Below are positions 35,024 to 46,852 of a stretch of DNA of 64,000 bases, one piece after another; positions within the stretch are counted from its first letter, which is position 1; each line of letters starts with the position of its first letter. The stretch is from Quercus robur. Lineage: Eukaryota; Streptophyta; Magnoliopsida; Fagales; Fagaceae. The DNA is taken from positions 20,033,357 to 20,097,356 of the forward strand of contig NC_065545.1 in assembly GCF_932294415.1 (NCBI RefSeq), read 5' to 3'. The position numbers were made by a program, and so were the translations under genes. The notes below the pieces were generated by a model. It had not been told where the DNA came from. It saw only the letters and a list, made by a program, of their open reading frames with translations, and did no database searches.

Positions 35024-35764
35024 AATACAGAGAATCAGAAATCAAACCCACGGTCACATCGTTGGCAGAGAAAACCAAACCCCAATACAGTCTATATAGA
35101 GCAAAAGCAAAACAAACTCCAATACAGAGGTGTTTATCAAAAAAAAAAAAAAAAACCCAATACAGAGCAAACCAAAACCAAACCCCAATACAGAGCAAAA
35201 CAAACCTAGTCGCTCGCAACTCACTCGTTGTCATCACTCACCCCTCATCGCAGATCGCTCTACTTCGGTGCTCGGTGATCCCTCCCTCAAGGTATTTATC
35301 TCTCTCTCTTTCTCTCTGACTCTCTTTCACTCTCTCACTCTCTATCTCTTTATCTCATTGAAATGAAAACCATGAAATGAAATTAATGAATGAGTCTCTC
35401 TCTCTTTATTCTTTAAGAGTCTAACTCAGTAACTCTTTCTCTTTCTTTTGAACTGTGATCTCTGTTTGGCTGGCCAAATCTTTACTCTTTAGCTTTATTA
35501 ATATTTTGTTTTTTGTCTTTTTGAATTTGGCTTTATCTTATCCGTTGGTGTTGGTCAGTGTGTGTTGGTGTTGGTATTGGTGTTTGTGTTGGACCGTTGG
35601 TGAGATATTGATTGTCTTTTAGTGTAATGTGTATTGTGATTTGTGATTGTGAAATTTTCTGATTGGCAGCCGGCTAGTGTGATTGGGGGCATCAGGAGGC
35701 TTGTGCTTGTCTGTTGAGTGGGGTAGGGGTAGATGGGCTGATGGGCACATAGGGCCGGGTAAAT

Positions 35765-35813
35765 AATAATTAAAGCAGTGTAATGTGCTGCACATTACAC
35801 TGCTTTAATTATT
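35765..35813. repeat. 49-nt near-perfect palindrome inside the hAT element
   Basis: Arms of 24 nt match perfectly around a single central T (35789); core AGTGTAATGTGC-T-GCACATTACACT. It lies upstream of the transposase gene, in the element's likely 5' untranslated or promoter region. Confidence 0.95.
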
Positions 35814-36178
35814 GTGTTGCACATGAGATGTGTAATGTCTGGCTCTTTTAGTATAATGTGCACAAGGGGCTAAACAATATAACAAATTAAAGCAGTATAA
35901 TTAATGACAAACAAATTAAAGCAATATAGTTTATTGTTACGCTAAACAACAATAATTAAAGCAATATAATTAACCAATACATTATAAAAGACAAATAAAT
36001 TAAATTATGTTAGGCTAAATAATAATTAATAATTTTATAATTAATGAAACAACAATATAACAAATTATAGTTTATAATAGACAAACAAATTAATGAAACA
36101 ACTAAACAACAATAATTAATAATTTTATTAATATTTTAAATGAACTTATAGTTTATTATTTATTCTTTTGCTAGAATT

Positions 36179-38531
36179 ATGGACAAATATTTGAAAAGAA
36201 AACCACGTACCCAAGATTCATCTCCTGTGCAAGATTTATCTTCATCTTCTAAGCAAATTCGAATTGACTTTAACTTAGAAAATCTTCCTTCAAATCCTGG
36301 GCTACGAGAAAAGATATCATCTTATCATCCTAATCATCATGATGAAATAAGAAGATATTATTTATAAAAAGGCCCTTGTCAACCTGTTTCACTCTGTGAT
36401 GAGTACCCTATATCATATTTTTCTGGAAAGCCCCGTCAATTTATATCCAAATGGTATAGATACTGGTTGGAATATAGTGTAGACAAGGATGCCGTATTTT
36501 GTTTTTATTGCTACCTATTTGGGTAAGATGTTGGTAAGTAAGGAGGAGGTGATACTTTTGTAACGAAGGGATTCAAACTTTGGAATAAGAAAGAGAAGTT
36601 AAATTCCCATGTTGAAGGAGTTAATAGTGCTCATAACCAAGCTATCCAAAAGAGAGAAGATCTATTGAAGGAAAAGCAACACATTCAAAGTGTTTTGGTT
36701 AAGCAATCAAATCAAGATAAAATTGAATATCGAGTTCAATTAAATGCAATAGTTGATTGCATACAATTCCTTTTATGCCGGGGATTAGCTTTTCGTGGTC
36801 ACGATGAATCTCAAGGTTCAAGTGATAAAGGAAATTTCCTTGAGCTTCTACAATTTTTGGGAGATCACAATGAATCTATCAATGAAGTGTTGCAAAAAGT
36901 TCTGAAAAATTGCAAGCTTACCCACCCTAATATTCAAAAAGACATTGTGAATGCAATTGCACGTGAAACATCCAAAGCCATCATCAAGGATCTTGACAAT
37001 GGGTTCTTTTCAATATTAGTTGATGAGTCACGTGATATCTCAGTGAAAGAACAAATGGCCCCCGTTCTTCGTTATGTGAACAAAAAAGGAATTATTAATG
37101 AGCGGTTCCTTGGTATCGTACATTTAGCAAGTACCACCGCTTTGTCACTCAAACATGCTATTGAGTGTTTACTTTGTGAACATAATTTGAGTTTATCGAA
37201 CCTATATGAGCAAGGTTATGACGGGGCTAGTAATATGTAAGATGATATCAATGGTCTCAAAACTTTAATTTTGAAAGAGAATAAGTCACCATTTTATGTC
37301 CATTGTTTTGCTCATCAACTTCAATTGACACTTGTTGCTGTTGCTAAAAATCACATTAACATTGCTGAATTTTTTTATGTGGTTAGTAATTTAGTAACTG
37401 TTGTTGGAGGCTTTTGTAAGAGACGAGATGCTCTTCGAGATACACAATTTGCCAAAATTAAAGAAGATTTAGAGAATGGTGTACGTAGAAGTGGGCAAGG
37501 TTTGAATCAAGAGACAAATCTTAAACGTCCTGGTGATACACGTTGGGGATCATATTATGAGACTATTCTCAACTTGATTTTAATGTTCTCTGCTGTTGTT
37601 GATGCACTTGAGATTATTGAAAAAGATGGCATCTCCGACCAAAAAGTTGAAGCTCAATCTATTATGAGGTTAATTCTATCTTTTGAATTTGTCTTTGCTC
37701 TACACTTGATGAAAAACATTTTAGGGATCACAAATGAGTTGTCAATAGCATTGCCAAAAAAAAAAAAATCAAGATATAGTAAATGCTATGGATCTTGTTA
37801 AAGTGTCTAAGTAATGATTGCAAGTGATGAGAGATGATGAATGGATGTCTTTATTAACTGAAGTGTCTTCATTTTGTACCACACATGATATTCCTATCTT
37901 GAACACAGATGAAATATTTGTAGTTAGTGGGAGGCCACGACGCAACACCCAACAAAATACAAATTTACATCATTATCATGTTGAGTTATTCTGCACAGTC
38001 ATAGATATGCAACTTCAAGAGCTTAATAACCGGTTTTTAGAGGTGAATACCGATTTGCTACTTTGTATGGCTTGTTTGAATCCGAGTAATTCATTTGTGG
38101 CTTTTGATAAGGAAAAGTTGATACGTCTAGCAAAGTTCTATCCATTTGATTTTCTTGGGATAGATATCTTGGCACTTGACTCTCAACTGCAGAATTACAT
38201 TTTTGATATGCGCAACAATGACTTATTTTTAGAGCTTCAAGGAGTTAATGAACTTGCTAATAAGTTAGTGAACATAAGGAAACATGAGACTTATCCATTA
38301 GTCTATTTGCTTGTGAAGTTAGCTTTGACCCTTCCTGTTGCTACTGCAACAGTAGAAAGAAGTTTTTCAGCAATGAAATATATAAAAAATGAATTGCACA
38401 ATCGAATGAGAGATCAGTGGATGAATGATTGCTTGGTTGTGTATATTAAAAAAGATGTAGCTTGTAGCATTGATAATGAGATTATCATGCAACGATTTCA
38501 AAATATGAAAACTCGTAGAAGACAATTGTAA
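36179..38531 (+). pseudogene. hAT transposase, ZMYM1-like (TTF zinc finger, DUF4371, hATC)
   Basis: Starts with MDKYLKRKPRT at 36179. Order: a TTF-type zinc-finger region (FSGKPRQFISKWYRYW, AVFCFYCYLFG, about 36410-36530), a DUF4371 RNase H-like core (FLELLQFLGDHNESI, ILVDESRDISVKEQMAP, 36840-37080), a central part (FAHQLQLTLVAVAK, RPGDTRWGSYYET) and a C-terminal hATC dimerisation domain (TLPVATATVERSFSAMKYIK, about 38325-38385). About five stops lie in frame, including TAA at 36365-36367, two near 36520-36540 and one at 37238-37240; most could derive from CAA by one transition. A frame change occurs at an A run near 37757. It is therefore non-functional, but nearly full length. Confidence 0.9.
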
Positions 38532-38664
38532 ACTATATGTATTTGCGTGTTTTTTTATTGTTGTTGTTATCAATATATAAAATTTTCTTTTTATTAGATT
38601 TTGTAATTTATGCTTGTTGAGGAACACCGAGGAAAAAATTTCGGGAGTTGCCACTGCCTCTGAT

Positions 38665-39510
38665 TGTATTGACTTCACCGGAATTTCTGCCATCGTCTGA
38701 AATTTGAATCTTGAATCATCACTTCCCATGGACTCCCAGCTTTTATTACTTGTTGCTTTTGCTTTCTCACCTCCAAATCTACTGATTCCTCCTACCCTTA
38801 ACCATTCTCCATATTGTCATTCCAGAGATTGCTTTAAAGGAGTTGCTGCACAGTACCTATCATCATGCCCCAGCTTGCCATAGATGAAATAGAATGTGGG
38901 GAGTCTTTCGTACTTGAAGGTGACCCGACTTCTTCCCTATTCTTCGATAGCTACATAACCTCTTCTCCTCAGAGGCTTATCAATGGGCATATCCACTCTT
39001 CCTCAAGAACTTCGCCTGATCTGCTTGTAGTGACCATTTATCTACTTCTATGACTTTTCCAATCTTCCTACCAATATCTTTCCAAACTTCTTCAGACATA
39101 TGCTTGAAAGGCAGGCCCCATACTTGAACCCAAAATGGAGAGTGGGTAAAGGTAATATTTGAAACAGATAGGCCTTTCCTCCACCAGCATAGAAGGAGAA
39201 GTTTGCTATCAAAGTTCCACGGCCCACTTTTTTCAACCCAGTCTAATTGATACATAGAGTTGAATTTAAATTGGAGGATGTCTTTGCCCACTTCAACAAT
39301 TCTTAGATCAGATCCCATCTTCCGTGCCTGTCTTAGAGTATTCTTAAGAGCCCTCTGGTTTTGATGGCGATTCGTGAGAAGACGCCCAAAAAGACTAAGA
39401 GAGCATTCTTCAATCAAATCAGATCTACTTGTATTTGTAATAAGAATATCTTCCTCTTCTTCTTTTGTGAGACGCAGCTTCTGTAAACTATCCATCACTT
39501 CTTGTTCCAT
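38665..39510 (-). pseudogene. LINE-C ORF1, N-terminal part (DUF4283)
   Basis: Starts at an ATG ending at 39510 (MEQEVMDSLQKLRLTKEEEE). A DUF4283 domain follows, with LQFKFNSMYQLDWVEKSGPW, NFDSKLLLLCWWRKGLS and SPFWVQVWGLPF, then a decayed zinc-knuckle region near 38860 (KLGHDDRYC). The hAT element cuts it at 38656/34735; the remaining C-terminal part lies at about 34190-34734. Frame breaks occur after about 38980. Confidence 0.88.
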
Positions 39511-39714
39511 ACTTGAGAGCTTTAGGACCACTACGTATCCAAAGGATTTGTATGCCCAGAGAAGACCTAGACTCAGATTTGAGGGAGGGAGAGGACTCAT
39601 ACCATGGGAATGAGAGAGAGAGAGAGAGAGAGAGAGGCTCCTACAGGGGAGAGCAAAAGAATGAGTCGACTTACTTTTTAGTGTACTGGAGCCAACTCGA
39701 TTCTTTCATCACAC

Positions 39715-39855
39715 TTTTTATGATTGAAAAATGTAGCAGCCTGAATTATGATGAATTGAAGGTATTTTTTCACATACAATTTTTGAATAGTTTTATAGTT
39801 ACAATTTCATTATACATTTTCACACAGTTTTTATTGGGATCTATTGTTATTGTTT
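39715..39855. other. short spacer between LINE-C and the hAT derivative
   Basis: AT-rich, no feature recognised. Confidence 0.5.
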
Positions 39856-39863
39856 TTGGAGTT

Positions 39864-40712
39864 CATGGGCGGCTCCACATTGAAGCCAGGGTGGTCACAG
39901 GACCACTTTGACTTAGAAAAAAAAGTTAAAAAAAATTTGTGACCACCCTAAATTTTTTTTAGGCCCAACATAATTAAATTTTGGATAAAATTTGGCAACA
40001 AATTTGGTTGTAGATTAATGCTATAATGCCACTTATTTTTTTTTATTGTATGTGAATTTTGATAAATTCACCATTGGATAGATTTTTTTATTGTATGTGA
40101 ATTTTGATAAATTCACCATTGGATAGATTTTTTTATTATATTCTTCATGCTTGCAATAAGATCAAAGATCAGTAGCCAAGCCATCAATCAAATGTTTAAA
40201 TTTCAAGTTTTTGTAATGTAAAATTATACATAAAAAATAAAAATAAAAATTAATGGATTGAATAGTAAATAGCATCCGATTGACATGAAATCTAACATGT
40301 GTTTTAAAAACATAAATTAAGATCATGCAATTCAATGGTTAGATTTTCAAAATATGTAGTCATAATAATTTGTTTAATGAAAGTTATAACCTTAGGCTAC
40401 AACTAATTTTTGTTGTCCTTCAACTTTGGTCCCCTTAACAATATATTAGGCCCTTACAAACAAAAAATAAAAGCATAAGAAAATTTTTATTGAACTAAAA
40501 TTTTGAAAGAGATGTAGCTTACAACATTAAGAGACTATCATACAACGATTTCAAAATTAGAAAACTCATAGAAGGAAATTGTAGGACTTTATGTATTTTT
40601 GTGTGTGTGTGTGTATTTTTTTGTCAATATACTAAGTTATCTTTTAATTAAATTTTATATAATTTAAGTTTTATAATGACCACCTTGAAAAAAATTCTTA
40701 GAGCTGCCACTA
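39864..40712 (+). mobile_element. internally deleted hAT element related to 34735-38656
   Basis: 849 bp, flanked by a perfect 8-bp duplication TTGGAGTT at 39856-39863 and 40713-40720. Ends CATGGGCGGCTC and, reverse-complemented, TAGTGGCAGCTC. Near its right end (about 40510-40600) it retains sequence matching the 3' end of the hAT transposase gene (ACGATTTCAAAATTAGAAAA against ACGATTTCAAAATATGAAAA), so it descends from the same family. It also carries a 48-bp tandem duplication at about 40031-40135 (GTATGTGAATTTTGATAAAT). No coding capacity. Confidence 0.92.
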
Positions 40713-40720
40713 TTGGAGTT

Positions 40721-42066
40721 GGAGTTGATGTGAAGAAGAGTGAAAAGTGAATATCATTTTTGCGGGGTTTGCAATTCCTATGTTTGAATACTGTTTCATC
40801 AAATTTCAGACCAAAGCGGTAGAAAGAGTAAGGAAGAGAGTTGAGGAGAATAAATATAAAGACAATGTGGACTTGGTTGTGACGGAGAGGGGAGAAGGAG
40901 ATAGGAGTGCATGTGTATTGGTAACCGCACCATTTGTTGGTGTTTTATCTTCTATAATGTTGGTACCACCAGCCTAGTAACGAACAAAATGAACAAAAAT
41001 GATTAATCCTAAAGATAGAAAAAGAAGATTGCCCTAATTTCATCCACATTTTGCATGATTTTTGAATACTACAAGAGAACAAACAGAACTGAGGTTGCCT
41101 CGACTGCTTCAAGTTCTTGAGATGATTAGCACAACACAACTGAAACATTCGCAAACAATCAACAATAGTTTTGTCTTAACTTTATCAAGTGAATGTGACT
41201 ACAAACCATGATATGCCTATAGGCCAATGACTAAGAACCATGATATGCCCCCATAGTCATTTTTATTTTGGTAGTTTTGGTCTTGGTCATTGTCCTCCTA
41301 GTATTGAAGATGTGATTGTAAAGGAGGCTGGCCCTTTTGCGTAGTTTCCTTTTTCCGTCTATGAAGTCTTTTTATTCATTAAAAAAAAAAAAAAAAAAAT
41401 TATCTTGATTCAATTTTGATATTACCTCTCTCTCTACAGTACAAGTAAAGTGAAATTATAAAAACCTAAACCATAGGCTTCTAGCCTTCTACTCTTATTT
41501 CTTTTTAAGGAACAAATAATAATCATAAAAAATATGATAAGAAGGCTAAGAAAAAAATTCTCCCACCCTAGGACACCACGATCAAAGCCAACTCTGCTTA
41601 TTTTTAGCTGTGAATAATTTTCAATAATTTAGAGTTGTGAGACCATTGGCCATGAGGAAACAACCAGCAGGGGTGATCACTGCCGCCAATTTATGATGCA
41701 AGTGTGCTTGTTGGCACAAATGCTCACTCATTTGTTTTAAAATCTTTTGTATACACCTGTGCTTGGATCCAACCATGTAGCGGAAGAATCTTGTTAAGAA
41801 TGCAGAAATATAAGTCGACATGAGCTAGAAACACAATTTTTCAAAATTTGTTGTGGCAATTTGTAATTGGAGCAACATCACTTGGGGCTATCATTGCCAC
41901 TAATTTGACTATCATCAATCATGTGACTATCTGTAGAAGACTGATAAACTGTTTGAGCAAAAAACCAGTTTTTGTTAAAGAAATTATCTGGTGCAAATCC
42001 ACAAACGGGAAGATAGGGAAATGAAAACAAAAGTGAAAATTTTGCATGTATGAGCATGCCAAGTGT
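40721..42066. other. intergenic stretch 3' of the bHLH gene
   Basis: No recognised gene. An open frame of 76 codons at 40747-40977 (+, contains VTERGEGDRSACVLVTAPF) and one of about 66 codons at 41621-41821 (-) have no domain I know. The bHLH 3'UTR should lie in the right part. Confidence 0.35.
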
Positions 42067-45000
42067 CTATTTGGCTTGTTGTAGTCCTTCAACCAAATTG
42101 ATTGGCATCATGAAAAGGCCCTTGCTCTCCAAAAACTGAGCTGCTGCTGCTGGATTTTCCTCTAGCAATTTTCCCATCATCTCTTCGAGAGGTTCATTCA
42201 GAATCTGCTTGCTAATGTAGTGGCCATACCCCTGAAAAGCATAAAAATACATAAATTCTATACATAGTATGAGCAGAAACATGAAGGTTTAATTTGCATG
42301 AAGGGTTGCTTTGGCTTAGTATTGTTTCCATGACAATTTTGTGTAAACTGTTTATGATTAGGCATAGATGACTAATACCTCAAGGAAAATGAAAGATTCA
42401 GTACTTGATTCACCTCCCAATCTACTTCGACCCAGTTCCTGCACATAAAGTTCCCTTTGAAATCAACAATCAGTATCGTCTCGTATATACATGAATATGT
42501 ACCTGTGATGGTAGTTTTTAAGAGTGGAAAGGTAAAAAATTACCTTTATTTGAAGCTGCAAATACTTGACATAGTCAATGATATCATCCAGTACAGATGC
42601 TTGACCACCCTAAAAACCAAAATTAATATCATATAGATGGATTTTGATAACATTCCAAAGTAATTAATGGATGGCCATAATTTTATTTTATTTTTTTCTG
42701 GCTAGCCTTAAGCCTTCACAACAAAAGAAAAAAAAAAAACAACATAAATTATGAGGCAGCCAACATGATATTATAACAGATTCGCCTCTTATGTTGTCCC
42801 ACTTTATTTAGAGTCGATCCATGATTGAATGACTTTTTTTTTTATCCTCAAGAAAATAACAAGGGGGCAGTCCGTGGATTACCTGACATAGGCTTGACCA
42901 TAGTAGCTTTAGTGTTAGGATTGAATGACACTAATGCCAGTAATGTTTAGCACAATTATTATCATGAAGTTCATGAAACTTAAATCTTTAAACAATGCAG
43001 TCTTCTTAGATACAGTTCATTTCCAGTTTTTGGCATCAACTAAGGAGGTTTACTTATCAATGTGATGCATTTTGCCCAAATTAAATCTAGGAACTATTGC
43101 TGAATGCCTATTGTACCCAAAAAAAAAAAAAGCCACTATCTAAATTGAAACAATAACAATTAGAGGCTCTGCACTAGAATTTGTAAATGATACAACATTT
43201 TCATGCTCCAACACTACTCTCTATGGTCTACACCCAACAAATTCAGGTACCTTCTCTTCTTGAAAGCCTACTCATGATGACAATAAATAGTTAACTATGC
43301 ATTGAATTAAATAATGTTTGATGGACGCTCATGTATCCATTAATTCACTGTTTATGCTAATTCTATTTGTGGCTTATGAAAATTTATTATAGATGAAAAG
43401 AATCAGATTAAGAAGTTGCAAAGAGATAATTAAGTTAAAAAAGGCATATTTCAAAATAAACTAGACACTGAGAATTCATACTAACAAGTCATTTAGAAAA
43501 AAACATCTTCAGGGAGCAAGCACAATACACAATTGTCTGCATGCTTCCATACTCAAATAGATTACCTCTGCAGAATGTGGTAGCAATTCTTGCAACGCAC
43601 TGAGTCTCTCACTAATTCGTAGTCTGCGCTGCTGAATTAAGAAACACCGAGTCAAAATAGCTAAAAAGATCCAAGCAGGATGTAATGATATCAAACCATT
43701 ATAAAACAATTAATCAAGATGAAAAGAATGTAATGACAACATCTTCACTTTAACTAAGACAGCATGTGATGTATTTATTTTGCCAATTTTGGTTTTGGAA
43801 AAGCCATTTTCTTGTCAAGTGGTCAGTAAAGATTTTTTGCTTACACGATCAGTCATCATAGCTTTTGTTTTTGGTGCACTGTGACGTGGTTTGGACAGGA
43901 AACCAGGTGCAGTAACCATTGCTCCAGGATCAGGTTGATGAACGTTACAATTCTCTCTCATCAGTTCTGGTGGCCATGAATTTTCATTCTTGACAGCATT
44001 CTGTAGGTGTTATGATTCTAAAATCTTTTAAAAAATGTGGAAACTTCAAAATGAAATAATCAGTTAAGGCAACAACCTCAGCAGGAAATGAAACTAAATA
44101 AAGAAGTAAAGGTAAGTAAGGCTCACCTGAGCATGGATCTGATATTGTGTACTAGTGAATCTGTTCAGAGGTTCTCCATCATCATGCGGCCTAAGAAACC
44201 ATGCCTGTTGAACCAAAGAACTTAATTTTAAAAATATGGAAGCATTAGGGAAGAAACACATTAAGAAATACTATGCATGCAATTGCAAGGGAACATTGAT
44301 GCAAATATATGCAGCAAAACTCAATTGAAGGGGCAGAATTTCTTAACTATGGGACCATTACATCTCTCACCATCTATTATCTTCATAAGACCAAAACAAA
44401 AAGAACCTGCAGCATATGCAGAAGTTGTAGATAGATGTAGCTTTACCTTAGAAACATCCATGTCATGGAAAGAACCAGAAGGTTCGGATGCAGGAGCCTC
44501 TCCAAATTTGTTGTATAATATGTCATTTTGAATTTCAGAGACCCCTTCAACAACAGCTTGTATTCCACCAACACTTGAAGGAATGCTCTCTAACAAACCT
44601 TCTGTAGTAGCCTTTGGGAGAAATCTTGAACTTTCTGCAAGATACTCGACATAATTGTGAGACAATTGTGGGGTCTGAATCCACTGAGGTAAAGGCAGAG
44701 CTTTAGTCTGATTTCCACATTTTCCATCTGCCAAAAAGAAGTGCTGGGTTCGACAATCTTCAGGTACAGGAGAGGCTTTATTGGCTTTGCCATCAACACT
44801 CATAGACATCAAATCCCAAGGGTTGTCGTTGCCACTTCGTCCTTCCATATTCTCAGGGCACAAACTTCTTGAACCTTTACTAGTCACAATCAAGGAAATG
44901 GCATGAAATAGTATCTAAAAAGGTTCTCATAGGCTTTTGATAAATTACCCCTTGTTCCCAAAACCTAAAGCTATTAGGAAATGGTGAATTTAATCATTTA

Positions 45001-45940
45001 ATTATTCTTCCAACTAACTTAACACTTCTTTTTTTTTGGGGGGGCAGGAGGGGGATGGTTAAGTAAGCTTAACAGTCAACCCCTCATAAAAATTGCAACA
45101 CTATGAGCAAAACAAGAATAATAAGCTTCTGAACACCATAACTATCAACTAATAAGTTATAACAATCAACTAAGAGGAGAAACCGGGCACTCTACCATAA
45201 GCCACAAGATTCTTACCATGTTAATGCTTGCACAACTAAGATAAATTGAAGCCGTGGATAATGATGATACAAGAGCACAAAGTTAAAAAGTACAGAGAAA
45301 TTAAAAAACCATATAAAAAGTAACTTGATCATGAATGGAATATGCTGTCTGGTCTAGTGTTAAAGCCCATTGGCACTATAGGCCTCCTCTTTTTTTCAGG
45401 TTGATATTTAAAAACCGTCTTTGTGCTAAGCTAACCTACTAAAAATGTAAACTTTACCCAGCATAAAGAAACCCAACAAATTTTATAACAAATAAACAAA
45501 AATAGAAGTAGCAGCACAAGTGTTTGTAAGAAAAACCAAGAGTTTGGTCCATTTCTTTACTGGATCAACAACCCACATTTCTTTAGTTGCAAACAAAACC
45601 CACATGTCTTTAACAAACAATTTAATGGTAAGCCAATATTACATCTAGCAAATGCAAACAACTCGTGCTTGTCAACAATGCAATCAGCACAGTTAAAGGA
45701 GAGCCAAGTTTGCCAAAACACTAAATTTTAAAAAGGGGTCCTTTTGATTTTTTAAACCAAAAAGAAAAAGGAACGCCCTTTATTAATATTTGAGTACTTA
45801 TTGCTAGAAACTAGTGTAAAATGGAAACAGAGAATCACCTGCTTGAGGAGGAGGTGGGTGAGCTCCGAGAGGGTTAGAGTTTGATGCAGAGAATGAAGGA
45901 AGCCAAAATGAGTGTGTGTGTGTGGGTGTCAGAGAGAGAG
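42067..45940 (-). CDS. bHLH transcription factor with atypical basic region
   Basis: Coding exons (reverse strand): 44848-44447, 44204-44127, 44000-43845, 43628-43566, 42609-42544, 42438-42379, 42231-42067; all GT-AG, total 990 bp, 329 aa. A non-coding exon ends at 45839, and the second exon begins at 44879. The ATG at 44848 is the first in that exon. The bHLH spans residues about 208-255: MMTDRRRLRISERLSALQEL, a loop, then GGQASVLDDIIDYVKYLQLQ. It is split by introns within and after helix 1. The C-terminal part (GYGHYISKQILNEPLEEMMG to PINLVEGL) is a conserved extension. Aligned to plant group XI proteins, the basic region lacks His5 and Glu9, so canonical E-box contact is doubtful. Nuclear regulator by family; target unknown. 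A GA repeat lies just upstream at about 45930-45948. The 5' end of the transcript is estimated. Confidence 0.9.
42834..42918 (-). mobile_element. short SINE-like retroposed insertion in a bHLH intron
   Basis: 85 bp with a T run at its left edge (a polyA tail on the reverse strand), flanked by a perfect 11-bp duplication GATTGAATGAC at 42823-42833 and 42919-42929. No clear A or B box, so it may be a truncated SINE or the 3' end of a LINE. Confidence 0.75.
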
Positions 45941-46852
45941 AGAGAGAGATGGTGCGTGCGTCCCTTGGCTCTCACGTATACTCTGTTGCTGTACTATTGG
46001 TACGTTCATGTGATGAGCTGGTGGAAAGAGAGAATGATCGAAGTCAAGTAAACGACATGCCGTATTTGGGTTTTATGATGTGTTTAGGTTGCAGTTTTTG
46101 GACAACAAAGGAGATGTTGTAAGTTGTACGTTAGGAATTGTTATGCTAATGCTGTAATGGCCTATGTGGCTATCTTACATTAAAAAAACAAAAAAAATCT
46201 AAAACTTGGTCCCTTGTCACACATTAAACCCTTGATTAGTTATGTTCAATTTCTTCCATCTCACACATTAGCATCAAAGAATGAATATTCAACCTACATT
46301 ACTTTTCCAAGACATCTAAAAGGCCAAAACTAAGCCTTAGCCAGGTGCAAACCTTTTAAATTAATTGTCGGAAATCTTATGGTTTTATAGGAGATCTATA
46401 TACTCATAATTTGAATGGCAATTTAAATGGAATTTCACAGAGTAGTAGATGAGCTAATTTGAATTGAGTATTTAAAGTTTATCCTTGATTTGTTTTATTT
46501 TAATTTGGATACGAATCCAGCTGTTCAAGTTCAAACTTATATTACATTTTTAATCTTGATTTAATATCTTTTTAAACAAGCTCAGTTTTATTCATGAAAT
46601 TTAGAAAATCCAATCTTATTTATATCTATATAATATCTAAAATTTGAAGCATATTATTTATTTTTGCTACTCTCCTATTGAATCATATAGTATTTTGGTC
46701 TACTTTGATGCACTTCAATTTATTTGGTCCATTTTAATTCACTTCAGTCTAATTCGGTCCATTTAGACCACTTTTGTACACTTCGGTCCATTATATCTAT
46801 TTAATCCACTTTGGCCTAATTATGTGCACTTACTTACAAAAAAAAAAGGGAT
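45941..46852. other. bHLH upstream region and spacer
   Basis: The bHLH promoter lies here; no firm motif was identified. The part 46690-46835 contains ATTCGGTCCATTT-type motifs that match, in inverted orientation, the minisatellite at 59870-60720. Confidence 0.5.

Larger units (their letters stand above)
34735..38656 (+). mobile_element. hAT transposon, 3.9 kb, with transposase gene
   Basis: Terminal repeats CAGTGGCGACGCC (left) and, reverse-complemented, CAGTGGCAACTCCC (right), flanked by a perfect 8-bp duplication CCTCTGAT at 34727-34734 and 38657-38664, the hAT signature. It sits in ORF1 of LINE-C and so is younger than that LINE. It carries one hAT transposase gene. Non-coding parts hold A-rich runs, including an A tract of nearly 50 bp at about 34973-35020, a CCAATACAGAGCAAA-type repeat (35020-35210), CT-rich DNA (35290-35450) and a 49-nt palindrome. 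Confidence 0.95.
29241..39703 (-). mobile_element. full-length L1-type LINE (LINE-C), split by two DNA transposons
   Basis: Reverse-strand LINE whose tail is the T run at 29242-29252 and whose 5' end lies near 39703. The direct repeat TTTCATCACAC flanks it at 29230-29240 and 39704-39714. It is interrupted by a TIR element (32321-33081) and an hAT transposon (34735-38656). Subtracting both and their target duplications leaves about 5.77 kb, very close to LINE-A. ORF1 and ORF2 are both recognisable and both defective. ORF1 differs clearly from that of LINE-A, so the two belong to different L1 lineages. Confidence 0.93.

Noticed and set aside
40747-40977. 76-codon frame containing VTERGEGDRSACVLVTAPF
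   Set aside because: No ATG at its start, no known domain and no support from splicing or neighbours; kept only as part of the spacer note.
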